From positions 248,001 to 312,000 of the forward strand of contig NZ_PVNG01000015.1 in NCBI RefSeq assembly GCF_003001935.1: a stretch of 64,000 bases of DNA, given 5' to 3'. The position numbers and the translations under genes are program-made. Shown here one piece after another: positions 8,466 through 17,232 of the stretch. Each line of letters begins with the position of its first letter. Position 1 is the first letter of the stretch. Source of the stretch: Nonomuraea fuscirosea. GTDB taxonomy: Bacteria > Actinomycetota > Actinomycetes > Streptosporangiales > Streptosporangiaceae. The notes under the pieces were generated by a model. It did not search any database. It was not told where the DNA came from and saw only the letters and a program-made list of their open reading frames with translations.

Positions 8466-9399
8466 AGTGGTGCTGAGCTTCGTCGTCATCCTGATCGTGT
8501 TCCTGGTGCTGCCCCTCATCATCGGGCAGACGGAGCACAAGGTCATGGCCCACATGCAGTCCCGCCTCGGCCCCATGTACGCGGGCGGCTTCCATGGGTG
8601 GGCGCAGCTCATCGCCGACGGGGTGAAGTTCGCGCAGAAGGAGGACGTCATCCCGGCCGCGGCCGACCGCCGCATCTTCATGATCGCCCCAGGCGTGGCG
8701 CTCGTCCCGTACCTCGTCGTCCTGATCGTCATCCCCATCGACCGCGACCGCGTGGCCGTCGACCTCGACCTCGGCCTCTTCTTCGTCCTCGCCGTCATGG
8801 GCATCGGCGTCCTCGGCTCGATCATGGCGGGCTGGGCGTCGGCGAACAAGTACTCCGTCCTCGGCGGCATGCGCTCGGCGGCCCAGCTCATGTCGTACGA
8901 ACTGCCCCTCGTCCTCGCGGCCTCATCGGTGGCCATGGCGGCCGGCACCCTGTCGCTCCCGTCGATCGTCGAAGCGTGGCAGTGGTGGTGGCTGCCCTGG
9001 CAGGCCATCGGCGGCATCGTCTTCTTCCTGGCCGGCCTGGCCGAACTCCGCCGCCCCCCGTTCGACATGCCGATCGCCGAGTCCGAGATCATCATGGGCC
9101 CGATGACCGAGTACACAGGCATGCGCTTCGCGCTCTTCATGCTCTCCGAGTACGCCGGCATCGTCGTCCTGTCCTTCCTGACCACCGTCCTGTTCCTGGG
9201 CGGTTGGCAGGGCCCGTTCCTGCCCGGATGGCTGTGGACGCTGCTGAAGGTCTTCCTGCTGGCCTTCGTCGTGATCTGGCTCCGCGTCACCTACCCGCGA
9301 CTTCGCGAGGACCAGCTCCAGAAGCTGGCCTGGGCCGTCCTCGTCCCCCTGGCCCTCGTCCAACTCGCCCTCACCGGCATCGTCAAGGTCCTCATCTGA
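8458..9399 (+). CDS. nuoH: NADH-quinone oxidoreductase subunit H (quinone-site membrane subunit)
   Basis: 313 aa with eight or so transmembrane helices. Conserved loops are present: EHKVMAHMQSRLGPMYAGGFHGWAQLIADGVK at the N-terminus, GMRSAAQLMSYELPL, and ELRRPPFDMPIAESEIIMGPMTEYTGMRFALFMLSEY (the acidic E-rich loop at the quinone tunnel), ending WLRVTYPRLREDQLQKLAW. It is shorter than the main nuo operon's NuoH because the N-terminal ~60 residues of that form are missing, which is typical of second-type clusters. It ends the nuoBCH run; nuoI is 5.9 kb away. Confidence 0.94.
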   Translation: MLEVVLSFVVILIVFLVLPLIIGQTEHKVMAHMQSRLGPMYAGGFHGWAQLIADGVKFAQKEDVIPAAADRRIFMIAPGVALVPYLVVLIVIPIDRDRVAVDLDLGLFFVLAVMGIGVLGSIMAGWASANKYSVLGGMRSAAQLMSYELPLVLAASSVAMAAGTLSLPSIVEAWQWWWLPWQAIGGIVFFLAGLAELRRPPFDMPIAESEIIMGPMTEYTGMRFALFMLSEYAGIVVLSFLTTVLFLGGWQGPFLPGWLWTLLKVFLLAFVVIWLRVTYPRLREDQLQKLAWAVLVPLALVQLALTGIVKVLI

Positions 9400-9735
9400 C
9401 CCACCCAGGTCACGCCGCTCTGCGTACATGCATGGCGCCCGACCGTTCACCCCCACGCATGTGCATGGCGGATGACCACTCCCGCCCACTCACCTCTACA
9501 CACATGCACGGCGGATGGCCACGTCCGGCCGTCGACCTACGTACATGCAGGCTGACCATGTCCGGCCGTTGTACCTCGACGACCACGTTCAACCATCCAC
9601 CCCTGCACACATGTACGGCGGACGGCCACGTCGGGCCATTCACCCCCACTCACCCAACGCGCCGCGCCACCGTGAAGAAACCTTGCCGCACCCCCAACCG
9701 TCGTACTCAGTAGGGGCCCACTGGAGGTACGACGC
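9400..9735 (+). repeat. Degenerate phased repeat array downstream of nuoH (noncoding)
   Basis: This gap holds no credible gene. It has five or six imperfect copies of a motif centred on ACATGYAYGGCGG, with cores at about 9430, 9463, 9506, 9547, (9571) and 9613; most neighbouring cores are 41-43 bp apart. Between the cores the sequence is C-rich and variable (CCACGTCCGGCC recurs). The last unit, CCTGCACACATGTACGG, resembles CCTGCACACCTGTACCC at 12,626, so this array and the larger one at 12.57-13.53 kb probably share an origin. Confidence 0.6.
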
Positions 9736-10701
9736 GTGACCGACAAGCTTCTCCCAAGCGCGGGCGCAACCGAGGACGCCCCATGCCCCCAGACCATCCT
9801 CACGTCGAACCATCCCCACACGCTGACGGCCACAGACCCGACCACCGGCGACTCGACCACCCTCACCCCGGCCCGCCTCTACCTCTACCGCCACACGCGA
9901 CAGACGACCTCCGACGAAGAACCCCCGCCCTTCGCGGGCCTGGCCGCTCTGGACGCCGATGACCTGATACTTCTCGACCTACCGGGCGAGTGGCACATCG
10001 AGCAGTTGAAGGAGTTCGCCCGCAGGGCGGAGATCCCCCTCCAAGACGCCCGCAACCACACCTCCCGTGAGACCCGCATCGCCCTCGCGGCCCGAGCTCC
10101 CGGCTGGCGCCGTATGCACGGCCTCCCCAGCCCAGCCCCGACACCGCGCTGGCGTAAGCCGGTGGCCATCTGCGCCGGAATCGCGGGCGCGGCACTGATG
10201 ATCTATCTCGCCATGTCGGGGCTGTGGCTGGCCTGGCGCGGTCTGTCCACCTTCGGCCGGATCATCCTGGACCTCGTGGACGGCAAGTGGCTCCTGGTGG
10301 CCTTCAGCCCCGTCCTGCTGCTCCTGCGCCCCCTCCGTGCGAAGTTCCATCGTTACCAGGTCAAGCGCGGCCTCGCCCTGGGCCCGTACACCGGCCTCCA
10401 CCTCATCCTCGGCGCCGCCAACAAGCTCCAGGTCCGCACCGGCAACGCCGTCATTGCCGAGTTCCGCCTCGGAGAGCTCCACGGCCAAGCGTTCAGCCTC
10501 CTCCTCTACCGCCACGAGAACCTGACCGGCCTCCTCATCCGCGACCGCTACGACCGCCCCCTCCACCACCTCCCAGGCCCGTGGTCCCCCCACCACGTGG
10601 AACACTTCGCCAGACGCCACGACCTCGCCCTGGCCATCCACCAGATAGACCGCGACGAATACACAACCTTGACCAAGCGAACCCGAGAAGCCACCCCCTG
10701 A
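9736..10701 (+). CDS. Hypothetical membrane protein
   Basis: 321 aa from GTG 9736. No recognised family. An N-terminal cytosolic-looking half (to ~138) contains LYLYRHTRQ and an amphipathic stretch EWHIEQLKEFARRAEIPL. Two transmembrane segments follow (PVAICAGIAGAALMIYLAMSGLWLAW, and LLVAFSPVLLLLRPL after a short loop). The C-terminal ~110-residue soluble domain contains VKRGLALGPYTGLHLILGAANKLQVRTG. Codon use is like the host. It lies alone in the insert between nuoH and nuoI, between two repeat arrays. Confidence 0.65.
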   Translation: MTDKLLPSAGATEDAPCPQTILTSNHPHTLTATDPTTGDSTTLTPARLYLYRHTRQTTSDEEPPPFAGLAALDADDLILLDLPGEWHIEQLKEFARRAEIPLQDARNHTSRETRIALAARAPGWRRMHGLPSPAPTPRWRKPVAICAGIAGAALMIYLAMSGLWLAWRGLSTFGRIILDLVDGKWLLVAFSPVLLLLRPLRAKFHRYQVKRGLALGPYTGLHLILGAANKLQVRTGNAVIAEFRLGELHGQAFSLLLYRHENLTGLLIRDRYDRPLHHLPGPWSPHHVEHFARRHDLALAIHQIDRDEYTTLTKRTREATP

Positions 10702-10803
10702 CCCCACCCACGCGTACGGGCGTCGGCACCGACTCCGTCCACGGGACGAAAACGAAGAAAGTGACTCGAGGGCTCTCGGATTCTTCACACGGAGATGGGT
10801 CGG

Positions 10804-11316
10804 TCATGCGCGGCCATGCCCGACTGCGCCTCGAACCACAGGAGGGTGCTCGTCCTGAACCCCGATGGTGATCGCTACCGCGCGGTCCTCCGGCTTGAGC
10901 GTCGTCTGATTCGACACCGGCACCATGTACACGTCCAGACGCCGGCTCCAGCCGACGCAACACGTCGTCCACCAGTCGCGCGGCGCGCCTGAGCTTGGGG
11001 GCGCGCCCGAGCTTGGGGGCGCGCCCGAGCTTGGGGGCGCGTCCGAGTATGGGGGCGCGTCCGAGTATGGGCGGCAGGACTGGGAGCGGACCAACACCCG
11101 CGACGAGTGGGTAGACCAGTTACCCACGTCCGACATCACCATCTCAGCGTGGGCCGCAGCATCCCGTGCGAACCGCCGATTCCAGAAGCCCGACCGGGGC
11201 AGGACCGGCGGTTCGGCACGCGGGTGGTTCCCGATGGGCCGCGGTGACGGGTTCGGTAGCATCGGCGGGAGCAGGGTGAAGCGTCGGAACGCCCTGCCGG
11301 CCGCCCGGGTCCCCAT
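10804..11316 (-). CDS. Doubtful ORF over the 18-bp tandem repeat
   Basis: 170 aa, low confidence. The middle is a six-residue repeat (SSGAPP / YSDAPP) encoded by the 18-bp tandem at 10,991-11,071. The C-terminal part (YMVPVSNQTTLKPEDRAVAI) looks more protein-like than the rest. No family recognised and no convincing ribosome site. Otherwise the interval 10,702-11,336 shows no gene. Confidence 0.25.
   Translation of the reverse strand: MGTRAAGRAFRRFTLLPPMLPNPSPRPIGNHPRAEPPVLPRSGFWNRRFARDAAAHAEMVMSDVGNWSTHSSRVLVRSQSCRPYSDAPPYSDAPPSSGAPPSSGAPPSSGAPRDWWTTCCVGWSRRLDVYMVPVSNQTTLKPEDRAVAITIGVQDEHPPVVRGAVGHGRA
10991..11071. repeat. 18-bp tandem repeat, 4.5 copies
   Basis: Unit GAGCTTGGGGGCGCGCCC at 10,991-11,008 and 11,009-11,026 (identical), then GAGCTTGGGGGCGCGTCC (11,027-11,044), GAGTATGGGGGCGCGTCC (11,045-11,062) and a half unit GAGTATGGG. 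The period is a multiple of three. Substitutions accumulate from left to right, as expected from slippage with later divergence. Confidence 0.9.
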
Positions 11317-11336
11317 GGCGCTGATGGGAGACAGCC

Positions 11337-12191
11337 GTGGTGGATCACCGACCGACCTTGATCATGGGAGCCCGCGGGAACATCGGCCGGCTCGTGCTCG
11401 AACAGCTACTGGCCGACGGCGTCCCGGTTCGCGCCTCCGCGCGACGGCCGGAACCCGGCTGGTTCGCCGCCGATCTGACCGATCCGGCCAGCCTGCGTCC
11501 GGCGTTCGACGGGATGGCGCAGGTGTTCCTGTACGCCACCCACGAGGGCGCCCCCGCTGTCGCCGAGGCGGTGCGTGCCGCCGGGGTGGAACGCGTCGTG
11601 CTGATGTCCTCGGGCAGCGTGCTCCACCCGACGTCGGCAGGCAACCCGATCACCGAGAGGCACCGCGAGGCCGAGGCCGCGTTCGCCGCGCAGCCCGGGG
11701 TCGAGCTGGTGCCGATCCGGCCGCTGGTGCTCGCCACCAATGCTCTGGGCTGGGCTCATCCGATTCGCGAGGGTGGCGGCCTGCCTCTGTACCGGCCGGA
11801 CGCCCTCACCGCGCCGATCCATGAGCGCGACGTCGCCGCCGTGGTTAGCGCAGCGCTGACCGGTACGCCCACGCCGGCGATGAGCGGCATGCTCACCGGC
11901 CCGGCGCGGCTCACCCAGCGCGAGCAGGTCGCGGCGATCGGCCGCGCGGCGGCCAGGAGGATCCCGGTGATCGAACTATCCAGAGACGCCGCACTGGAAC
12001 ACTTCTCGCGGTTCATGCCGGGCGAGGAGGCCGAGGCGGTGCTGCGGTTCCTCGACGACGCCGCCGCCGGAAACTCGCCCGCCACCTCCACCGTCGAGGA
12101 GGCGCTGCGCCGCCCCGCGACCGGGTTCGACCAGTGGGCAGCGGACCACGCGCCCGAGTTCCAGGATGACCAGGCCATGCCGACGACATAG
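11337..12191 (+). CDS. NmrA-like NAD(P)-binding protein (atypical SDR)
   Basis: 284 aa from GTG 11,337. IMGARGNIGRLVLEQLLADG is an NAD(P)-binding loop of the GxxGxxG type. WFAADLTDPASLRPAFDGM, VERVVLMSSGSVL and the C-terminal GPARLTQREQVAAIGRAAAR segment (ligand-binding half) are typical of the NmrA/HSCARG group often annotated as NAD(P)H-binding or NAD-dependent epimerase-like proteins. The classical YxxxK is absent, as is common in this group, so it may act as a redox sensor rather than an enzyme. It is a single gene in the nuoH-nuoI insert. Confidence 0.85.
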   Translation: MVDHRPTLIMGARGNIGRLVLEQLLADGVPVRASARRPEPGWFAADLTDPASLRPAFDGMAQVFLYATHEGAPAVAEAVRAAGVERVVLMSSGSVLHPTSAGNPITERHREAEAAFAAQPGVELVPIRPLVLATNALGWAHPIREGGGLPLYRPDALTAPIHERDVAAVVSAALTGTPTPAMSGMLTGPARLTQREQVAAIGRAAARRIPVIELSRDAALEHFSRFMPGEEAEAVLRFLDDAAAGNSPATSTVEEALRRPATGFDQWAADHAPEFQDDQAMPTT

Positions 12192-12569
12192 GCGCCCAGC
12201 GGTCTTCTCCCGCGCGGTTGACGGCCTACGAGCAGACGCCATCACGCCGCCACCGGCATCCGGCCGGGGCCTCTCGCCTGCCGCCGACCTGACGAGCGTG
12301 GCGGGGCCACGCAGCATCTCGCGAGCCGGGCCACACAACCGCGCTGGAGGCAGCGCCGACCTGCACACCCACCGAGACCACAGAGCGCTACGGCTAGGTC
12401 AACCGGGCCATCCCCCCAGACAAGCCACCCCGGAACAGCCATCTCCGACCACACACCCCAACCGCAACACCGGACCTATCGCCTCCCTCACCTCACCTCA
12501 CCTCACCTGTGGTGAAGCCCTGAGTCGACAACATGCCCTGCGCACTTCAGCCCAGGCAGGCCCAACCGG
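12192..12569. other. Intergenic stretch with no visible gene
   Basis: About 380 bp between the NmrA-like gene and the large repeat array. I see no open frame with family similarity, no tRNA and no convincing hairpin terminator. A short direct run of TCACC units lies at about 12,486-12,507. Confidence 0.5.
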
Positions 12570-13530
12570 AACGTCCCTCCGTACATAAGCTCGACCGAGT
12601 CGCAGCCAGCGACGTGACGCCCTACCTGCACACCTGTACCCGTGCGGGCCCCACCGGAGGAGCCTTCCCTGCATACCCCGCCGCCGCTGGGCCAGATGGG
12701 AACAGCTCTTCCTACACACCCCGGACCAAGCCGAACGGGAGGAGAACCACCTTCCTGCACCCCCGATCGAGCCGATCCGGACAGGAGCGGTACTTCCTGC
12801 ATAGCCGAACCGAGGCGAGCCGGATGAGAAGAGCTTCTACACAACCCGACCAGGGCACCCGGACCGCACCGGTCCTTCTTGCATATCCCAACCGAGGGCA
12901 GGCGGGAGCGGAGTACCCCTCCGTACATACCTCGCCCAAGACGGCCCGGACGGAAGCGCCTCTTCATACACACACTTCGACCCGGACGGGCCGGAGGGAA
13001 ACCGCCTACATGCATATCCCGATTGAGCGACCGAGCTGGAACGGCGCCTTCTGCATACCTGAACCCAGGGAAACCGGGTAGGGAGCGGTCCCTCCTACAC
13101 ATTCCGGACCGTGCCGAGCGGCAGGGGACCCGAGCTCCTACACCCCTCGATCGGTCCGAGCGGAACGGAAACGGCGCCTTCTGCACACGCGAACCCAGGG
13201 GAGCAGGGGGAACCAGCCCTCCTTGCATACCTCGCCTCAGACGGGGCGGACGGGAACAGCTCCTCCTACACACCCGGACCCAGACAAAGCCGAAGGGAAC
13301 CTTCTCCTGCACACTCCGATCGACCGATCCGAACAGGAAGGGCGCCCCCCTGCATACCCGAACCCGAACGAGCAGGATGGCAACAGTCCACCCTGCATAC
13401 CCCGACTCAGGGTGAGCCAGACGGGGACGGCCCTCCTGCACACCTCGACGCGACAAGCAACCAGCAGCAGTTCTCCCTGCATCGGAGACCCGCACTAATC
13501 GAACCAGAGTGACTGTTCCTGCACGCCGGG
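12570..13530. repeat. Large degenerate repeat array, period about 43 bp, about 23 units
   Basis: A short conserved core of the type CYTCCTGCAYACCC (variants TACATA, TGCATA, TACACA) recurs at about 12,576, 12,622, 12,665, 12,708, 12,751, 12,793, 12,833, 12,874, 12,917, 12,959, 13,005, 13,047, 13,090, 13,132, 13,177, 13,218, 13,262, 13,301, 13,346, 13,390, 13,431, 13,472 and 13,515. Spacing is 39-46 bp, most often 41-43. The ~28 bp between cores are weakly conserved (CGA..GAGC..GGACGGGAACGGC). A 359-codon minus-strand frame stays open across it, but its protein is a Arg/Gly/Val-rich product of the repeat and not credible. Confidence 0.8.
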
Positions 13531-13841
13531 GCCCCCGCGCCGGCTGAACGAGAGCCGACTTCCTATCTACGTCGACTTCCACCCGTCAGACCAGCACACG
13601 CCCACCCACTCCGCCCACGATCGAACCCCACTCACTCACCGCCGCGGAAGCTGCCCCCGCCGCCAACACCAGCCACCCACCACCGACCACCACCGAACCC
13701 AGTGACCACCAATCACCGACCACTGAACCCAGCGGCCACCAACAACCGAACCCAGCGGCCACCAACCGACCCCGCACCCTCAAACCCGCAGATGCCCGAA
13801 CCCTCAAACGCCCAAAACCCTCAAACGCCCAGAAGCCCAGC
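13531..13841. repeat. Low-complexity C/A-rich tract with short repeats
   Basis: No gene visible. Short units recur: AACCCAGYGRCCACC at about 13,697, 13,727 and 13,752, and CCCTCAAACGCCCA at about 13,801 and 13,817. It lies between the 43-bp array and the 3' end of the kinase gene. Confidence 0.6.
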
Positions 13842-15107
13842 TCAGCGCACGATCGCCAACATCACGTCCGAAGCCGACGGACGTTCGTCAGGCCGCTTGT
13901 TGAGGCAAGCCCCCACAATCCCCCGCAACCCCGGCGGCAACGGCGACAAGTCCGGATGAAAGGTGAGCACCCGGTTGAACACCGCCGGCACCGTGTCCTC
14001 CCCGAACGCCGGCCGCCCCGTCGCCGCGAACATGATCGTCACAGCCCAGCTGAACACATCGGAAGCCGGCCCCACGGTCTCACCGGACAGCTGCTCAGGC
14101 GACATGTACGGCGGCGTCCCGACCATTTTCCCCGACGTCATCGTCACCTGATCAAGCGCACGAGCGATACCGAAGTCGATCACCCTCGGCCCGTCGTTCC
14201 CGATCAGCACGTTGCTCGGCTTGAAGTCACGATGAACCACTCCAGCCTTGTGGATGGCCGCCAACGCCCCGGCTGTGGATAACGCCAGCCGCGTCAGGCT
14301 GTCCTCGTCGCGCGGACCGCGCTTCTTGACGAGCTGCTCCAGCGACGGCCCCTCCACGTACTCGCTGACGATGTACGCCTGCTGCCCGGTGATGCTCACG
14401 TCGAGCACCCGAGCTGTGGAAAACGTCGCGACCCGCCGCGCCGCCTCCACCTCCCGCGCGAAGCGCGTTCTGGCCGTCTCGTCCACCAGATCATGGAGCA
14501 CCTTCACGGCGACCCGCGTCCCGTTGGGCGCCACAGCGAGGTAGACCGCGCCCTGCCCGCCCCGCCCGAGCGGTTGCAGCACGCGATAGTGCCCCACCCA
14601 CTGCGGCTCGGTGCTCGAACGGTGATGCGTGGGCGCGGTCGTCCGTTGCCGCAGGTCGACCGGCGGACGCGACGTCCCGCCATGCCGGGCCTGCGCCATC
14701 CCTCCGTGCCGCCCGTGCGCCGTCCCGTCCAACCCTGTGCGCGCGGGCCCTTGCGGCTGCCCGTACGCCGGGCCCTCCAACCGCGCGCGAGCCATGAACG
14801 GCACCAGGATCGCCGAGTGGATGAGCCCACCGATCCAGCTGACCAGCAACCCCATCGTCGCCAGCACGGACACCCCCGGCGGCCATTCCTCATAGTTGCT
14901 GTACGCCAAGGTCGCGATCGCGAAGGTGCCGATGCCGACCAGGTAGACGGACGCGGCGGCGGCGTGCCAGAAGTTGCGCAGCCAGAACGCGGCGATCCCG
15001 ATGGTGAACGGAGTCGCCAGACCGCACGTGAACAGGGGCAGGCAGGCCCAAGCAACGGCGGCCGTCCACCTCATGCCACTGGGGCGGATCGGATGGCTGT
15101 GTTGCAT
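13842..15107 (-). CDS. Membrane-associated Ser/Thr protein kinase
   Basis: 421 aa. The layout is reversed relative to PknB-type kinases: three transmembrane helices come first (WTAAVAWACLPLFTCGLATPF, AAASVYLVGIGTFAIATLAY, VSVLATMGLLVSWIGGLIHSAILVPF), then a Gly/His/Arg-rich linker (~112-165), then the kinase domain from ~170 to the end. Catalytic motifs are complete: GRGGQGAVYLA (P-loop), VAVKVL (Lys), HRDFKPSNVL (catalytic loop, Asp), DFGIAR (Mg loop) and GTPPYMSPEQLSGE (P+1 loop). There are no PASTA repeats; the membrane part is the likely sensor or anchor. It reads divergently from nuoI with a 152-bp gap. Kinase function is near-certain; the substrate is unknown. Confidence 0.92.
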   Translation of the reverse strand: MQHSHPIRPSGMRWTAAVAWACLPLFTCGLATPFTIGIAAFWLRNFWHAAAASVYLVGIGTFAIATLAYSNYEEWPPGVSVLATMGLLVSWIGGLIHSAILVPFMARARLEGPAYGQPQGPARTGLDGTAHGRHGGMAQARHGGTSRPPVDLRQRTTAPTHHRSSTEPQWVGHYRVLQPLGRGGQGAVYLAVAPNGTRVAVKVLHDLVDETARTRFAREVEAARRVATFSTARVLDVSITGQQAYIVSEYVEGPSLEQLVKKRGPRDEDSLTRLALSTAGALAAIHKAGVVHRDFKPSNVLIGNDGPRVIDFGIARALDQVTMTSGKMVGTPPYMSPEQLSGETVGPASDVFSWAVTIMFAATGRPAFGEDTVPAVFNRVLTFHPDLSPLPPGLRGIVGACLNKRPDERPSASDVMLAIVR

Positions 15108-15259
15108 GGCGGAGAGACTATCGCCATGCCGTGGTTCATATCGGGCATGCGCACAGGTTGTGGATAACCACCCGTCAACCTGTGGACAGCTGTGGAAAAA
15201 CTGGGGACAACGGCCTCACTCATTCACCTGCGCGGCCAAGTACGTCATGATGTTGAACC

Positions 15260-16570
15260 ATGGCGCGGATTCCGGGAGTCGGACTGGCGAAAGGGTTGTC
15301 CATCACCCTTCGCCACATGCTGCGCAAATCCGTCACCCAGCAATATCCCGAGGTCAAGCCCGCCCTCCCGCCCCGCAGCCGAGGCGTCATCGCCCTGGTT
15401 GAGGAAAACTGCACCTCTTGCATGCTCTGCGCCCGAGAGTGTCCCGACTGGTGCATCTATATCGATTCCCACAAGGAGACGATCCCGGCCCCCGAGGGCG
15501 GCCGCGCCCGCCAGCGCAACGTGCTCGACCGCTTCGCCATCGACTTCTCGCTGTGCATGTACTGCGGCATCTGCATCGAGGTCTGCCCCTTCGACGCGCT
15601 CTTCTGGTCCCCGGAGTTCGAGTACGCGGAAGGCGACATCCGCAACCTCCTCCACGAGAAGGACAAACTGGCCGCCTGGACCCAGACCGTTCCTCCACCC
15701 CCGGCCCATGACCCCGGCGCCGAACCTCCCAAGGAGCTGACGGCCGCCCTCCGCCGCCCGGCCCGCACCGCCGCGGCAGCAGACCGCCCACCCCGCACCC
15801 CGGCCGCCGACCGCCCCGCGCGCACCTCTCCCGCCGACCGGCCGGCCCGCACCGCGGCTTCCGAACGCCCCGCCCGCGCCGCGGCCACGGATCAGCCGGC
15901 TCAGGCGCCCGCCGACCGCCCGACCAGGCCTTCGTCCAGCGACGACTCAGCAGGTACGCCGACAGAAGGCCAGGCGACCGACACCCCGAAAGCCGGCACC
16001 ACAGGACCAGGCGTTCCGGCACCCGGCACCGAGGCAACGGACGTCTCACCCGCCGGACGCTCCCGTACCGCAGACGAACCGGCCACCCCACAGACACGTT
16101 CGGACGAGCCGTCCGCTTCAAGCGGACGTCCCCGCCGCTCGATGGCGAACGTACGAGGAATCCGTCCTCCAGGCGCCCTGCCCACCCCTCCCAAGGGCGA
16201 CGCCCCCACCACGCCCGCGGAAGAGGCCACGCGTCCGTCAGCCAAGACCGGCGAAGACGAGAGCCGGCCCCAGACCGGCGAGAACACGCCATCCAGCCAG
16301 ACTCAGGCGACCCCCGAGCCTCCATCCGAAGGACCGAGCGAGGCCGAGCCTCCAACCGAGAGCCAGGCTGAGACCGAGCCTTCATCCACAGGCCGGCCGC
16401 CTCCAGAAAAGTTGTCCACAGCCTCGGGCGAGGCGCAACCGAGCCCCGATCCCGAGGAGCAGACTTCTGCCGCGAGCCCTCGCCGGCGCAAGATGGCCGA
16501 TCCACGGTCCATCCGCCCGCCGGGTGGGCTCGGTCCTGGCGAGACAAGGGAGTCCGAGGAGGAGTCGTGA
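15260..16570 (+). CDS. nuoI: NADH-quinone oxidoreductase subunit I with a long disordered C-terminal tail
   Basis: 436 aa, more than twice the usual length. Residues ~1-150 are normal NuoI: an N-terminal amphipathic helix, then two 4Fe-4S motifs, CTSCMLCARECP (residues ~53-64) and CMYCGICIEVCP (~99-110), which carry electrons to NuoB. Residues ~165-436 are Pro/Ala/Thr/Ser/Glu-rich and probably unstructured. They include five or six RPARTAA-DRP-type repeats and two copies of a short motif, MANVRGIRPPG (~295) and MADPRSIRPPG (~418). It is the first gene of nuoIJKLMN; its stop overlaps nuoJ as GTGA. Confidence 0.93.
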   Translation: MARIPGVGLAKGLSITLRHMLRKSVTQQYPEVKPALPPRSRGVIALVEENCTSCMLCARECPDWCIYIDSHKETIPAPEGGRARQRNVLDRFAIDFSLCMYCGICIEVCPFDALFWSPEFEYAEGDIRNLLHEKDKLAAWTQTVPPPPAHDPGAEPPKELTAALRRPARTAAAADRPPRTPAADRPARTSPADRPARTAASERPARAAATDQPAQAPADRPTRPSSSDDSAGTPTEGQATDTPKAGTTGPGVPAPGTEATDVSPAGRSRTADEPATPQTRSDEPSASSGRPRRSMANVRGIRPPGALPTPPKGDAPTTPAEEATRPSAKTGEDESRPQTGENTPSSQTQATPEPPSEGPSEAEPPTESQAETEPSSTGRPPPEKLSTASGEAQPSPDPEEQTSAASPRRRKMADPRSIRPPGGLGPGETRESEEES

Positions 16571-17232
16571 CCGAGGCGGTGCCCTCCTACCTGTCACCCA
16601 CCGGGCAAGAGATCGTCTTCTTGCTCCTGGGCGCGGTAGCGGTTGGATCGGCGCTGCTCGTCGTCACGACCAGACAACTCGTCCACGCCGCCCTCTGGCT
16701 GGTGCTCTGCTTCGGCGCGCTGGCGGGCGGCTATCTCGTCCTGACCGCGGAGTTCGTGGCGTGGGTGCAGGTGCTCATCTACGTGGGCGCGGTGGTCGTG
16801 CTCATGCTGTTCGGCATCATGCTCACCCGCGCCCCCATCGGCCGCTCCGCCGACCTCGACAGCAACAACAGAGTGGTCTCCGCCGTGGTGGCGCTCGCGA
16901 CGGCTGCGCTCCTCGTCACGGTGGTGATCGACGGTTTCCGTACGGCCTACGCCCCGCTCACCCCGGGCCCCGGCGCCGCGAAGGAACTGGGCGCCAGCGT
17001 GTTCGCCACCTGGGTGCTGCCGTTCGAGGCACTGTCGGTGCTGTTGCTGGCCGCGCTGATCGGCGCCATCGTCCTGTCCCGCACCGACATCCCGGGAGGC
17101 TCACCCGACCCGGGCACCGCCCATCTCGCAAATCCTGATACCTCCGGCGGCTCACCAGACGAAACCCGGAGCACCGGATCACCCGACCGGACAGTTGACG
17201 GCTCGCCACCCGATCAGACCGGGGGTCATTAG
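16567..17232 (+). CDS. nuoJ: NADH-quinone oxidoreductase subunit J
   Basis: 221 aa from GTG 16,567. Five transmembrane helices in the first ~175 residues. The conserved TM3 region FVAWVQVLIYVGAVVVLMLFGIMLT contains the pi-bulge segment important for coupling. A hydrophilic Gly/Ser/Pro/Asp-rich tail of ~45 residues follows. Its stop shares one base with the nuoK start (TAGTG). Confidence 0.93.
   Translation: MTEAVPSYLSPTGQEIVFLLLGAVAVGSALLVVTTRQLVHAALWLVLCFGALAGGYLVLTAEFVAWVQVLIYVGAVVVLMLFGIMLTRAPIGRSADLDSNNRVVSAVVALATAALLVTVVIDGFRTAYAPLTPGPGAAKELGASVFATWVLPFEALSVLLLAALIGAIVLSRTDIPGGSPDPGTAHLANPDTSGGSPDETRSTGSPDRTVDGSPPDQTGGH

Noticed and set aside
11345..12178. Minus-strand frames opposite the NmrA-like gene
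   Set aside because: Shadows of the plus-strand gene, which has the NAD(P)-binding motif.
12570..13530. CRISPR array
   Set aside because: The conserved part is only ~13 bp and degenerate, spacing varies by several bp, and there are no cas genes nearby.
12503..13582. 359-codon minus-strand open frame across the 43-bp array
   Set aside because: The product is Arg/Gly/Val-rich, follows the DNA repeat, and resembles no family; G+C-rich repeats keep frames open by chance.
9736..15107. nuoD hidden in the nuoH-nuoI gap
   Set aside because: No frame on either strand contains NuoD motifs; the gap genes are a membrane protein, an NmrA-like protein and a kinase.
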